This document shows, in pieces, positions 43,791 to 52,553 of a stretch of 64,000 nucleotides of DNA. Made by a program: the position numbers and the translations under genes. The notes beneath the pieces are model-generated. The model saw nothing but the letters and a program-made list of their open reading frames with translations. It was not told where the DNA came from and did no database searches. Position 1 is the first letter of the stretch. Each line of letters starts with the position of its first letter. The stretch lies in NCBI RefSeq assembly GCF_003576455.2, contig NZ_CP032869.1:2294001-2358000 (forward strand), in the 5' to 3' direction. This stretch comes from Mucilaginibacter celer. GTDB taxonomy: Bacteria; Bacteroidota; Bacteroidia; Sphingobacteriales; Sphingobacteriaceae.

Positions 43791-44354
43791 ATGAAGAAAA
43801 AGATAGTTATTGCTATTACCGGGGCCAGTGGTTCGATATATGCAAGTTTGCTGTTAAAAAAGCTTGTTCAGTTACGGGATCAGGTAGCCGAAGTGGGCAT
43901 TGTAATGTCGGATAATGCCAAAGACGTTTGGCGTTTTGAGCTCGATAACGACGATTACACCCAACTCCCCTTTAAATTTTACGCCAAAAATGATTTCATG
44001 GCGCCCTTTGCATCTGGGTCGGCAAAGTTTGACACCATGATTATTGTGCCATGCTCTATGGGCACGCTCGGCCGCATAGCCGGCGGAATCTCTGATGATC
44101 TGATTACCCGTGCCGCCGATGTGATCCTGAAAGAACGCCGTAAACTGATATTGGTAGCCCGCGATACGCCGATTAACCTGATCCATATCCGCAATATGGC
44201 CACGGTTACCGAGGCAGGTGGTATCATTTGCCCGGCCATACCATCTTATTATAGCAAGCCACAAACCATCGAAGAACTGGCTATGACGGTAGTTAACCGC
44301 GTTATTGATTTGGCAGGCCTGGAAAACGAGAGTTACGAGTGGAAGGGGATATAG
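43791..44354 (+). CDS. ubiX: UbiX-like flavin prenyltransferase
   Basis: 187 residues from ATG 43791 (MKKKIVIAITGASGSIYA); an ATG 33 bp upstream at 43758 would add 11 non-conserved residues and overlap the terminator region. The FMN-binding GASGSIYA and IVPCSMGTLGRIAGGISDDLITRAADV segments are typical. It prenylates FMN to make the cofactor of UbiD-type decarboxylases. No ubiD partner lies here. Confidence 0.9.
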   Translation: MKKKIVIAITGASGSIYASLLLKKLVQLRDQVAEVGIVMSDNAKDVWRFELDNDDYTQLPFKFYAKNDFMAPFASGSAKFDTMIIVPCSMGTLGRIAGGISDDLITRAADVILKERRKLILVARDTPINLIHIRNMATVTEAGGIICPAIPSYYSKPQTIEELAMTVVNRVIDLAGLENESYEWKGI

Positions 44355-44476
44355 AATTCTTTCCATTCATAAAGCTCTGCCAAAATGTTACCTGTTTATC
44401 CCAAAACCGTCACAAAATAATTAAAACCATATCCCGCCAATTTCATTGCTTATATTAAACACCAAAACGTTTATCC

Positions 44477-45289
44477 ATGAGCAACAATACACAATTATTA
44501 AAAGGGCAGGCCGCGCTGGTAACCGGTGCCGATAGCGGCATAGGTAAAGGAGTGGCCCTTGCATTGGCCGCCGCAGGCGCCCGACTGCTTATTAATTATG
44601 CCCGCAACCATGATGCGGCCGAAGATGTGGTACAGCAAATTAATACGGCTGGAGGCGAGGCCTTTGCCTTTCAGGCCGATGTGAGCCATGAAGAGGAGGT
44701 TAAACAAATGTTTGCCACCATGTATGCCCGTTACCAAACCATTGATATATTGGTAAACAATGCAGGTTTGCAAAAAGACTCAAAATTTATAGATATGTCG
44801 CTCGATGACTGGAATAAGGTGATCAGCGTTAACCTTACCGGGCAGTTTTTGTGCGCCCGCGAGGCAGCGCGTGAGTTTATAAGGCGCGGTGTTGTGGAAG
44901 AGAGAAGCAAAGCAGCCGGCAAGATCATCTGCATGAGCAGTGTGCACGAGGTAATACCCTGGGCCGGCCACGTAAACTATGCAGCAAGTAAAGGCGGCAT
45001 TATGATGTTTATGAAAAGCATAGCCCAGGAACTGGCTCCGCATAAAATCCGCGTAAACGGAATAGGGCCGGGGGCCATTCAAACGCCGATAAATAAAGCA
45101 GCCTGGGAAACACACGAAGCACTTGATAAGCTATTGACGCTCATACCTTATAACCGCATAGGCCAGCCCGATGACATCGGCAAACTGGCGGTTTGGCTGG
45201 CTTCTGATGAGTCGGATTACATCACCGGCACAACTATTTTCTCGGATGGAGGCATGACCTTGTATCCGGGCTTCGCAGATAATGGCTAA
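44477..45289 (+). CDS. SDR-family oxidoreductase, glucose 1-dehydrogenase type
   Basis: 270 residues, classical short-chain dehydrogenase. NAD(P)-binding TGADSGIGKG near residue 16, NNAGLQKD, and the catalytic pair YAASK (Tyr168, Lys172) with Ser upstream (CMSSVHEV). DNSDGGM-type ending FSDGGMTLYPGF resembles bacterial glucose 1-dehydrogenases. Substrate is an inference. Single gene with a terminator at 45329. Confidence 0.85.
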   Translation: MSNNTQLLKGQAALVTGADSGIGKGVALALAAAGARLLINYARNHDAAEDVVQQINTAGGEAFAFQADVSHEEEVKQMFATMYARYQTIDILVNNAGLQKDSKFIDMSLDDWNKVISVNLTGQFLCAREAAREFIRRGVVEERSKAAGKIICMSSVHEVIPWAGHVNYAASKGGIMMFMKSIAQELAPHKIRVNGIGPGAIQTPINKAAWETHEALDKLLTLIPYNRIGQPDDIGKLAVWLASDESDYITGTTIFSDGGMTLYPGFADNG

Positions 45290-45328
45290 ATGACTTTTTT
45301 ATGACACAAAAATCGGTTTAGCAAAACC

Positions 45329-45355
45329 AAAACGCCTTTTATACGGCGTTTTTTG
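45329..45355 (+). terminator. Terminator after the SDR gene
   Basis: aaaacgcc (45329-45336) pairs with ggcgtttt (45345-45352), followed by Ts. Confidence 0.8.
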
Positions 45356-45480
45356 TTTGGCATATTGTAAAATATACACTAAGGTAGTTAACAAAATGAA
45401 AATTTTGAGGCTATAAAAGCCTGTAATTATTAAATATTCATAAAAGTTCAGCTAAATTTTAAATATTGATAAGACAGGCG

Positions 45481-45488
45481 TATATTTG
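45481..45488 (+). promoter_or_regulatory. -7 box (TATATTTG) of the small secreted-protein gene
   Basis: Exact TAnnTTTG match 25 bases before the ATG at 45514; -33 region is AT-rich without a well spaced TTG. Confidence 0.5.
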
Positions 45489-45513
45489 TTGCGGATTTAA
45501 AATTTAAACGAAC

Positions 45514-45990
45514 ATGAAAAAGATATTTTTAACAATCGCAACTGCTGCATTATTTACTGTTAACGCTTTCGCCGATGGTGGCAAAAAAGCTGATGGTGGC
45601 ACCAACGTTTCTTACATCGCTCTTCACGGTTTCACCGCTGATTTTGCTGATGCTACCAACGTAAACTGGACTGTAACTAAAAACACTCAAAAAGCTACTT
45701 TCACTGTTGACGGCGTTCAAAAAACTGCTTTCTACAACCTGCAAGGTGAGTTTTTAGGTACTACTCAACGTGTTGATAACAAAGCTATCCCTGCTAAAGC
45801 CCTTAAACAAATTGCTAAAGAATACAAAGGTTACGAAGTAGGCGAAGTTATCGTTTACCAGGCTAACACAGACGTTAACGATTCTATCGAACCAACTTCA
45901 TACTTTGTTGACCTGAAAAACGACAACCACGAAGTATTGGTAAGGATCACTCAGCAAGCTAACATCGAGTTTTTCCAACAAGTGAAATAA
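45514..45990 (+). CDS. Small secreted protein of unknown function, probably abundant
   Basis: 158 residues with a signal peptide (KKIFLTIATAALFTVNAFA, cut near residue 21). The rest is beta/alpha and vaguely like PepSY-like periplasmic proteins (ATNVNWTVTKNTQKATFTVDG; AYYNLQGEFLGTTQ-type strands), but I do not recognise a named family. Codon use is unusually narrow (GCT for Ala, ACT/ACC, AAC, GTT), unlike neighbours, pointing to high expression. It has a consensus -7 box and a strong terminator, so it is a single-gene unit. Confidence 0.75.
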   Translation: MKKIFLTIATAALFTVNAFADGGKKADGGTNVSYIALHGFTADFADATNVNWTVTKNTQKATFTVDGVQKTAFYNLQGEFLGTTQRVDNKAIPAKALKQIAKEYKGYEVGEVIVYQANTDVNDSIEPTSYFVDLKNDNHEVLVRITQQANIEFFQQVK

Positions 45991-46011
45991 TTCGGTCTGC
46001 ACACGATCTTC

Positions 46012-46047
46012 AAAAAAGCCGCTCCTGATACCGGGAGCGGCTTTTTT
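46012..46047 (+). terminator. Strong terminator after the small secreted protein
   Basis: aaaaaagccgctcc pairs with ggagcggctttttt around a short loop; the T run is part of the stem end. Confidence 0.9.
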
Positions 46048-46146
46048 GTGCTTAAAAATCACGCTTTTAGCCTCATCAGGGGCTTTGTGTCAAAACAAAA
46101 GCATTGTTTTCGCCTTTAAATAAATATTAATTAATATTTAGATGAT

Positions 46147-48354
46147 ATGCCGAAAACGATAATTGTATCAAACCGATTGCCCGTTAAAATCTCGAGAGTT
46201 GATGATGCCTATCATTCATCGCCCAGCGAAGGTGGACTTGCAACCGGTTTAGGTTCAATATATAAACAAGGCGATAATGTGTGGATAGGATGGCCTGGCG
46301 TAGAAATCACCGCGCAGGACGACCGGGATCAGATCACAGCCGAATTAAAAGATCTAAATCTGATTCCTGTTTTTTTAGACCAGGAAGAGATTAACCAATA
46401 TTACGAAGGTTTTAGTAACGAGGTGCTTTGGCCCGTTTTTCATTACTATGCCTCAACATACGCGGCTTACAAGCAATCAAACTGGGATTATTATCAAACG
46501 GTAAATAAAAAATTCAGGGATATGATCCTGAGTGTGGCCGAACCGGGCGATGTAATCTGGATTCATGATTACCAGCTTTTATTGTTGCCTGCACTTGTGC
46601 GTGCCCAAATGCCTGATGTTTCGATAGGTTTTTTCTTACACATCCCGTTTCCATCCAACGAGATGTTCAGGCTGATTCCATGGCGTTCGGAATTATTGGA
46701 AGGAATGTTAGGCGCCGATCTGATCGGTTTCCATACTTTTGACGATGTGCGTCATTTTTTGGGGGCAGCAACACGTTTGTTGCCGGTATCCTCAAACGCC
46801 AATATCATCAGTAACGGCGAACGTTCGGTGGTGATAGAATCGTTTCCGATGGGGATCGACGAGAAAAAATACGCTTCGCTGCCCCTGCAGGATGAAGTAA
46901 AAGAACAGATAGGGTTAATCAAAGAAAATTTCAAAAACAAAAAGCTCATTCTTTCTATCGACAGGCTTGATTACAGCAAGGGTATCCTGCAGCGCCTCGA
47001 AGCCTTTCAGCTTTTGCTGGAAATGTGCCCGGAATGTAAGGAAAATATCACCCTGTATATGATTGTGGTACCCTCGCGCGATACGGTACCGCAGTATGCC
47101 CACCTACGCGACGAAATAGATAAAAAGGTAGGCAAAATTAATGCGCTGTATCGCACCATGGATTGGAGCCCGGTGCATTATTACTACCGTTCGTTCCCTA
47201 TTGAAACGCTTTCGGCGCTATACTACTCGGCCGATGTGTGCCTTGTTACGCCCATGCGGGATGGTATGAACCTGGTAAGCAAGGAATATGTAGCCAGCCG
47301 GATCAATAACGATGGTGTGCTGATTATGAGCGAAATGGCGGGCTCATCTAAAGAGCTGATAGAAGCCATTATTGTAAACCCCAACAACATGGGCGAGGTT
47401 TGCCGCGCTATTTTGCAGGCCATTAACATGAAGCCGGAAGAGCAGCGCCGCCGCATGATCCCGATGCGGCAACTGGTGGCCAAGTTCAACACATCGCACT
47501 GGGTGAAAATTTTTATGGACAGGCTGAAGGAAGTGAAACTGATGCAGCGCTCGCTCCAGGCCCGGCATGTAAGTAACACCACCGAGCAAAGCATTATCAA
47601 CCGCTATATCAAAACCAAAAAGCGCATTATATTTTTAGATTATGATGGTACGCTGGTAAACTTTAAATCGAATATAGATCAGGCCAGTCCGGATAAGGAG
47701 TTGTATAACATTATTAATAAACTGGCGGAAGATCCTGCAAATCAACTGGTTTTAATAAGCGGCCGCAAGCACGAAAACCTGGATTCCTGGTTTAAGGATA
47801 ATGATATTTACCTGATTGCCGAACACGGCTCATGGTTTAAACAACAGGGCACATCGTGGCATAAAATAGGAGGGCTGAGCGACCAGTGGAAGCACGACAT
47901 TTACCCCATACTGGAAACCTATGTTGACCGCACCCCCGGTTCTTTCATCGAAGAAAAAACATATTCATTAGTTTGGCATTACCGCAAAGCCCAGGCCGGT
48001 CTTGGTGAACTAAGGGCAAACGAACTGATGAACAACCTCAAGTACCTGGCAAGTGATAAAGGCTTACAACTGCTGGCAGGTGATAAAGTGCTGGAAGTGA
48101 AGAATATGGATATCAACAAAGGCAAGGCAGCTTTAACCCTTACCGAGGGTAAAGATTATGATTTTGTAATAGCCTTTGGCGATGACTATACCGACGAAGA
48201 TATTTTTAAGGCCCTGCCCGAAAGTGCCATCACCATTAAGGTAGGCAGTAACTTATCAGCGGCTAAATTTTACCTGCGTAACCCGGCTGAGGTGAGGAAG
48301 CTTTTAACCAGTTTTGCCAGATATACCCCTGCCGAAATGGACGTGGAGAAGTAG
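46147..48354 (+). CDS. otsAB: Bifunctional trehalose-6-phosphate synthase/phosphatase
   Basis: 735 residues, a fusion. Residues 1 to ~470 are a GT20 synthase (VSNRLPVKI; HIPFPSNEMFR; SIDRLDYSKGILQRLEAF; PMRDGMNLVSKEYVA). Residues ~490-735 are a HAD phosphatase with DYDGTLV (Asp about 498), LISGRKHENL and AFGDDYTDEDIF. It makes trehalose from UDP-glucose and glucose 6-phosphate, a stress protectant. The fusion is usual in Bacteroidota. A GH15 enzyme that may degrade trehalose lies 1.2 kb downstream on the other strand. Confidence 0.95.
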   Translation: MPKTIIVSNRLPVKISRVDDAYHSSPSEGGLATGLGSIYKQGDNVWIGWPGVEITAQDDRDQITAELKDLNLIPVFLDQEEINQYYEGFSNEVLWPVFHYYASTYAAYKQSNWDYYQTVNKKFRDMILSVAEPGDVIWIHDYQLLLLPALVRAQMPDVSIGFFLHIPFPSNEMFRLIPWRSELLEGMLGADLIGFHTFDDVRHFLGAATRLLPVSSNANIISNGERSVVIESFPMGIDEKKYASLPLQDEVKEQIGLIKENFKNKKLILSIDRLDYSKGILQRLEAFQLLLEMCPECKENITLYMIVVPSRDTVPQYAHLRDEIDKKVGKINALYRTMDWSPVHYYYRSFPIETLSALYYSADVCLVTPMRDGMNLVSKEYVASRINNDGVLIMSEMAGSSKELIEAIIVNPNNMGEVCRAILQAINMKPEEQRRRMIPMRQLVAKFNTSHWVKIFMDRLKEVKLMQRSLQARHVSNTTEQSIINRYIKTKKRIIFLDYDGTLVNFKSNIDQASPDKELYNIINKLAEDPANQLVLISGRKHENLDSWFKDNDIYLIAEHGSWFKQQGTSWHKIGGLSDQWKHDIYPILETYVDRTPGSFIEEKTYSLVWHYRKAQAGLGELRANELMNNLKYLASDKGLQLLAGDKVLEVKNMDINKGKAALTLTEGKDYDFVIAFGDDYTDEDIFKALPESAITIKVGSNLSAAKFYLRNPAEVRKLLTSFARYTPAEMDVEK

Positions 48355-48440
48355 GGAGTGGCAGTTGCATTTTTAAGTGGCAGTATTTTCAACTCCTTCG
48401 TCGTCGGGGACATGACAGCAATTATTCAGATAATTAATTT

Positions 48441-48470
48441 ATGCCCGCAATTAGCCGCGGGCATTTTTTA
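48441..48470 (+). terminator. Terminator after otsAB
   Basis: atgcccgc (48441-48448) pairs with gcgggcat (48457-48464), followed by TTTTTT. Confidence 0.85.
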
Positions 48471-48535
48471 TATTCGGGAACGCGTTTAATCCGGAAATCA
48501 ATGTAGGTTTGATGGCGCACTATCCTGCTATTTTT

Positions 48536-49384
48536 ATGAAAAAAATTAACCTGTTCACTCTCATTCTTTCATTTGTAAGCCTGGCGGCTTGTGCGCAAAC
48601 GCCAACTTATAAAGTTTACGCCGTGAAATTTGCCGAATCTGGCTACCCATTTAAAGTAGGCGACTGGGCGCTGAACGGCCCTAAAAACCAGCCCGTTAAA
48701 ATTGATTTCATGGTATGGCTCATCAAAGGGAGCAATGGTAAAAACATTTTGGTTGATGCCGGTTTTTTAGGTGATATAGAAGATGCCAAAAACTTTCAGC
48801 TAAAAACATACCAGCGACCGGATTCGGCCTTGTTAAAGCTCGGGGTAAAGCAGGATGATATTACCGATATTATTGTAAGTCATCCCCATTGGGATCATTT
48901 TGATGGCTTAAGCCTTTTTCCGAAAGCAAAGGTTTGGATGCAAAAGCTGGATTATGAGTTTTTTACCGGGGCAGCCTGGCAAAAAAAGGGTGAAGCAGGC
49001 GGTTTTGCAAAGCGCGATGTAATTACCGCTGTAAACTTAAATTTAGCTGGCAGGCTTAAGTTAGTTAATGGTGATAACAAGGAGATCATTAAAGGGATAA
49101 AAGTTTATACAGGTTCAAAACATACCTATGATTCGCAATATGTACTGGTGCAATCGGGGAGCAAAAAAGTGATACTGGCATCAGATAATATCTGGATTTA
49201 TTACAGCCTTCAACATTTAGTTCCGCCTTCGCAAGGCGGTACGCTCGATCCGAAAGGATATGTTAAGGCTATGCAGCGGATGAAAACGCTTGCCAGTGAT
49301 GTAAAATACATTATTCCGGGGCACGACGGGAAGCAATTGGAGGTTTTTCCTAAAGTTGCGGATGGGGTGGTGGAGATTAGGTAG
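48536..49384 (+). CDS. MBL-fold lipoprotein, lactonase-like
   Basis: 282 residues from ATG 48536; an upstream ATG at 48509 would spoil the signal. The signal LFTLILSFVSLAAC ends in a lipobox (LAAC), so it is probably a lipoprotein. Zinc motif SHPHWDHFDGL near residue 115, then GSKHTYDSQY, SDNIWIY and IPGHD. The pattern resembles AHL-lactonase/quorum-quenching MBL enzymes, but substrate is unproven. Confidence 0.82.
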   Translation: MKKINLFTLILSFVSLAACAQTPTYKVYAVKFAESGYPFKVGDWALNGPKNQPVKIDFMVWLIKGSNGKNILVDAGFLGDIEDAKNFQLKTYQRPDSALLKLGVKQDDITDIIVSHPHWDHFDGLSLFPKAKVWMQKLDYEFFTGAAWQKKGEAGGFAKRDVITAVNLNLAGRLKLVNGDNKEIIKGIKVYTGSKHTYDSQYVLVQSGSKKVILASDNIWIYYSLQHLVPPSQGGTLDPKGYVKAMQRMKTLASDVKYIIPGHDGKQLEVFPKVADGVVEIR

Positions 49385-49402
49385 CCAAAAAAAACCGCGC
49401 TC

Positions 49403-49489
49403 GTTTGCAACGGGTGAGTAATGTGGGTTCGCGTTTAAAACGCAACGGGCGATACAATCGCCAATCCATATCAAGCACCCGTTGCAAAC
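49403..49489. repeat. Two-hairpin palindromic element
   Basis: gtttgcaacgggtg (49403-49416) is the exact complement of cacccgttgcaaac (49476-49489). Between them lies a second hairpin, ggcgatacaatcgcc. The 87-bp unit sits between convergent genes and may be a MITE-like repeat or a bidirectional terminator, though it lacks a T run. Confidence 0.6.
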
Positions 49490-49529
49490 AACCGCAAGAA
49501 GAATGCAATATAACAGCGGCATCAAGTAC

Positions 49530-51314
49530 CTACAAAAATATCGGCCTGTCCAACTTCATCGCAATCCGGTAGGCCGCATTCATCAAGCCCACATGACTGT
49601 AGGCCTGCGGAAAATTGCCCCATTGGCTGCCATCGTTTTCATCAACATCCTCGCTAAAAAGCTGCAAATGGTTTGAGTATTGCAATAAGTTACCAAACTC
49701 GCGCTGTGCATCATCCAAACGCCCAACAGCCGCCAGCGCCTCAACATACCAAAAAGCGCAGATCAGGAAAGTGGTTTTAGGTTTACCAAAATCATCGGCA
49801 TATAAATACCTGTAAAATAAACCATTGGGTGTTCTTAATTCTTTCTCCAGTGCAGCTAAATGATCCCTGGCTTTTTGCGAATTTGGATCAAGGTAATTCA
49901 TCATAATGAGTTGCAGCGTACTGGCATCAAGGTTGCTGCTGCCGGCCGAATTGGTATAAACTTTCCTAACCGGATCGTAACAGCTTTCAATATGTGCGGC
50001 GGCGCGTTCTTTTAATGAGATAGCCTTATCAATTAAATCCTGGTTTTGAATGGTTCGTGCCATTTTTTCGGCAGCCGAAGCGCCGGCCCATTGAAACAGG
50101 TTGCTGTAACAATGAATATTGGCCATATTCCTGAACTCCCAGATGCCGGCATCTTTTTCATCAATGGTATGTTCAATTTTACTCAGCAGAAATTCAATCC
50201 AGTGCACCGAGTCTTTCCGCTCCGAAAATACAAAGCGATGATCAGTGTACAGGGGCAGGAGGGAAATGAGCACCTGTCCGTAAATATCGTTCTGGATGTG
50301 CTCGGATGCCTGGTTGCCTATACGCACCGGCTGGTTGCCCATATAGCCGGTTAAATCGGTTAAAATGCTTTCTACCAGATCTTTTTGCCCGGTAATGCCA
50401 TATAGCGGCTGATAACGTTCCATTTCAGAAAAAGTGATATCTGTAACATAGCTGAAATACTTTTCCATCTCTTCAAAATGGCCTATGTGGTTAAGCGCCG
50501 TAATCACGTAATAGGTATCACGCAGCCAACAATAGCGGTAATCCCAGTTGCGGCCGCTCCCCGGCGATTCGGGCAAACTTGTGGTACTGGCCGCTATAAT
50601 AGCGCCGGTATCCTCAAACTGGTGTATTTTAAGAGCTAAAGCCGAGCGGATCACAAAAGGTTGAAAATACGTGGCGATGGATGAGTGCTTGATCCAGGTG
50701 CGCCAGTACTGCACGGTTTCTGAGTAAAAACGTTCGGCAGTGCTGTTTAGCGGGGCTTCGAGCGGTTCGCCATAGGTCATTACCAAATATTTGGTTTCAT
50801 TAAGCACAAAGGCCTGTTCATCAAAAATATAACTGATGGGGATATTGGTGGTAAGACGAATGTTTTCTTCGCCGCCCTGGTATTGAATGTGGTTGCTGCC
50901 GCGGTTAACGCTCAATTTAACTGCGCCGTATTCAGATACCGGCTCGCATTTAACAACAACACGGGGCGAGCCTTCAATGGCCTCAATCCGGCGAATCAGC
51001 ATCAGGGGTTTATAATAACGCTGATGCTGATAAAAGCGTGGAGCAAAATCAGTTATGCGATATTTGCCGCCGCTTTCGGGCGTAATTTCGGTAATTAGTA
51101 CATTGGTGTTTTCCAGGTAATGCTGCTGCGATTGGTATTCGCCTTCGGGACGGATAGAAAACTCGCCGCCTTTTTCCTTATCAAGCAACCCGCCGAAGAT
51201 AAATGTACTATCAAAACGGGGCCAGCAAAGCCAATCTACATTGGTGTTTTTGTTGATATGCGCTAAAAAGGCACAATTGCCAATAATGCCGGTATCATAG
51301 GTGTGTTTGCTCAT
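49530..51314 (-). CDS. Glycoside hydrolase family 15 (trehalase/glucoamylase-like)
   Basis: 594 residues from ATG 51314 (MSKHTYDTGIIGNCAFLAH); the open frame extends 48 codons further but those are AT-rich and not conserved. The N-terminal beta domain (NVDWLCWPRFDSTFIFGGLLD) leads to an (alpha/alpha)6 barrel with the signature SPGSGRNWDYRYCWLRDTYY and the C-terminal EDVDENDGSQWGNFPQAYSHVGLMNA. No signal peptide, so cytoplasmic. Relatives include mycobacterial trehalases; the nearby otsAB supports trehalose turnover. Confidence 0.9.
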   Translation of the reverse strand: MSKHTYDTGIIGNCAFLAHINKNTNVDWLCWPRFDSTFIFGGLLDKEKGGEFSIRPEGEYQSQQHYLENTNVLITEITPESGGKYRITDFAPRFYQHQRYYKPLMLIRRIEAIEGSPRVVVKCEPVSEYGAVKLSVNRGSNHIQYQGGEENIRLTTNIPISYIFDEQAFVLNETKYLVMTYGEPLEAPLNSTAERFYSETVQYWRTWIKHSSIATYFQPFVIRSALALKIHQFEDTGAIIAASTTSLPESPGSGRNWDYRYCWLRDTYYVITALNHIGHFEEMEKYFSYVTDITFSEMERYQPLYGITGQKDLVESILTDLTGYMGNQPVRIGNQASEHIQNDIYGQVLISLLPLYTDHRFVFSERKDSVHWIEFLLSKIEHTIDEKDAGIWEFRNMANIHCYSNLFQWAGASAAEKMARTIQNQDLIDKAISLKERAAAHIESCYDPVRKVYTNSAGSSNLDASTLQLIMMNYLDPNSQKARDHLAALEKELRTPNGLFYRYLYADDFGKPKTTFLICAFWYVEALAAVGRLDDAQREFGNLLQYSNHLQLFSEDVDENDGSQWGNFPQAYSHVGLMNAAYRIAMKLDRPIFL

Positions 51315-51460
51315 TGGTAGCTTTGTGTTATTTTCAAAAGTCAACAACACAGGCTTTGTAATGTTGGCGTAAATAATAGGATTATTTAAAGTTTGTTTGC
51401 ATTTGTTTAACAATGTATAGTAACTTAGTCGTATTAATTCAACATTAAAATCTATCAATT

Positions 51461-52096
51461 ATGAGTTTAAGATTGGGCGATAAAGCGCCAAACTTCCAGG
51501 CAAAAACATCAGCAGGCGAAATTGACTTTTACGAATATTTAGGCGATAGCTGGGGCGTATTGTTCTCGCACCCCGGCGATTACACACCGGTTTGTACTAC
51601 CGAGCTGGGCAAAACTGCTGCCTTGAAAAACGAGTTTGAAAAGCGCAACGTTAAAGTATTGGCGCTGAGTGTTGATTCGGTAGAATCGCACCATGGCTGG
51701 ATCAATGATATTAACGAAACGCAGGGCGTTGAAGTAAACTTCCCGATTATTGCCGATGAAGACCGCAAAATTTCTGAAGCTTATGATATGATCCACCCTA
51801 ATGCTTCGGTAAATGCCACCGTGCGTTCGTTGTTTATCATAGGTCCGGATAAACTGGTGAAGCTTATTATTACCTATCCTGCTTCAACCGGCCGTAATTT
51901 CCAGGAGATTTTACGTGTGATAGATTCTTTACAGTTAACTGCCAATTACAGCGTAGCCACACCTGCCGACTGGAAGGAAGGAGAGGACGTAGTAGTGGTT
52001 CCGGCAATCAAAACTGAAGACATCCCGGCCAAATTTCCGAAAGGTTATACTGCAGTTAAGCCCTATTTACGCATAACACCTCAACCAAATAAATAA
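51461..52096 (+). CDS. Prx6-type (1-Cys) peroxiredoxin
   Basis: 211 residues. The peroxidatic cysteine is Cys45 in HPGDYTPVCTTELG; ALSVDSVESHHGWINDI and the C-terminal KPYLRITPQ are typical of the Prx6 subgroup rather than AhpC. It reduces peroxides with an external thiol donor. Divergent from GH15 with 146 bp between the starts. Confidence 0.95.
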   Translation: MSLRLGDKAPNFQAKTSAGEIDFYEYLGDSWGVLFSHPGDYTPVCTTELGKTAALKNEFEKRNVKVLALSVDSVESHHGWINDINETQGVEVNFPIIADEDRKISEAYDMIHPNASVNATVRSLFIIGPDKLVKLIITYPASTGRNFQEILRVIDSLQLTANYSVATPADWKEGEDVVVVPAIKTEDIPAKFPKGYTAVKPYLRITPQPNK

Positions 52097-52102
52097 TTTT
52101 AT

Positions 52103-52131
52103 TTGGTTTATTTAATAATTTTATATATTTG
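52103..52131 (+). promoter_or_regulatory. Promoter of the cold-shock gene
   Basis: TTG (52103-52105), 18 bp, TATATTTG (52124-52131): near-consensus Bacteroidota promoter. Transcription would begin about 52137, leaving a ~100-nt untranslated leader before the ATG at 52237. Confidence 0.6.
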
Positions 52132-52236
52132 GTAAAGACTGAATATCTAATTCTCCTGAACAATATAAACCTAAGTTATTTTCAGTTTGGTTTTAGTCAA
52201 TCTTAAATTGAATTTTTTATTACGATTATTATAATT

Positions 52237-52434
52237 ATGAAAACTGGAAAAGTAAAATGGTTTAACACACAAAAGGGATATGGTTTTATTATTACCGAAG
52301 AAGGTAAGGACCTTTTTGTTCACTTTAAAGATGTACAGGGCGGCGTAAATGCCATAAAAGATAACGACAGCGTTACGTACGATGTGGAAGAAGGACGAAA
52401 AGGATTACAGGCCGTTAACGTAAAAAAAGCATAA
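52237..52434 (+). CDS. Cold-shock domain protein
   Basis: 65 residues, a single OB-fold CSD. RNP1 is KGYGFI (14-19), RNP2 is LFVHF (27-31). It binds single-stranded RNA/DNA and melts mRNA structure. The long AT-rich leader may regulate translation by temperature as in E. coli cspA, which is inference. A hairpin terminator follows. Confidence 0.96.
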   Translation: MKTGKVKWFNTQKGYGFIITEEGKDLFVHFKDVQGGVNAIKDNDSVTYDVEEGRKGLQAVNVKKA

Positions 52435-52460
52435 AATTATTGATAAACTTTACTCACAGG

Positions 52461-52490
52461 AACCTCTGCCTTGTCGGAGGTTTTTTTTGT
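52461..52490 (+). terminator. Terminator after the cold-shock gene
   Basis: aacctc (52461-52466) pairs with gaggtt (52477-52482), followed by eight Ts. Confidence 0.8.
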
Positions 52491-52553
52491 GCCGAAATTT
52501 TTTTGCTTGTAGTATAAATCGCCTACTTTAGCCAACCAATTTTTATAATTTAT

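Noticed and set aside
51315..51458. 48-codon N-terminal extension of GH15
   Set aside because: AT-rich, no resemblance to the family; ATG 51314 starts the conserved sequence.
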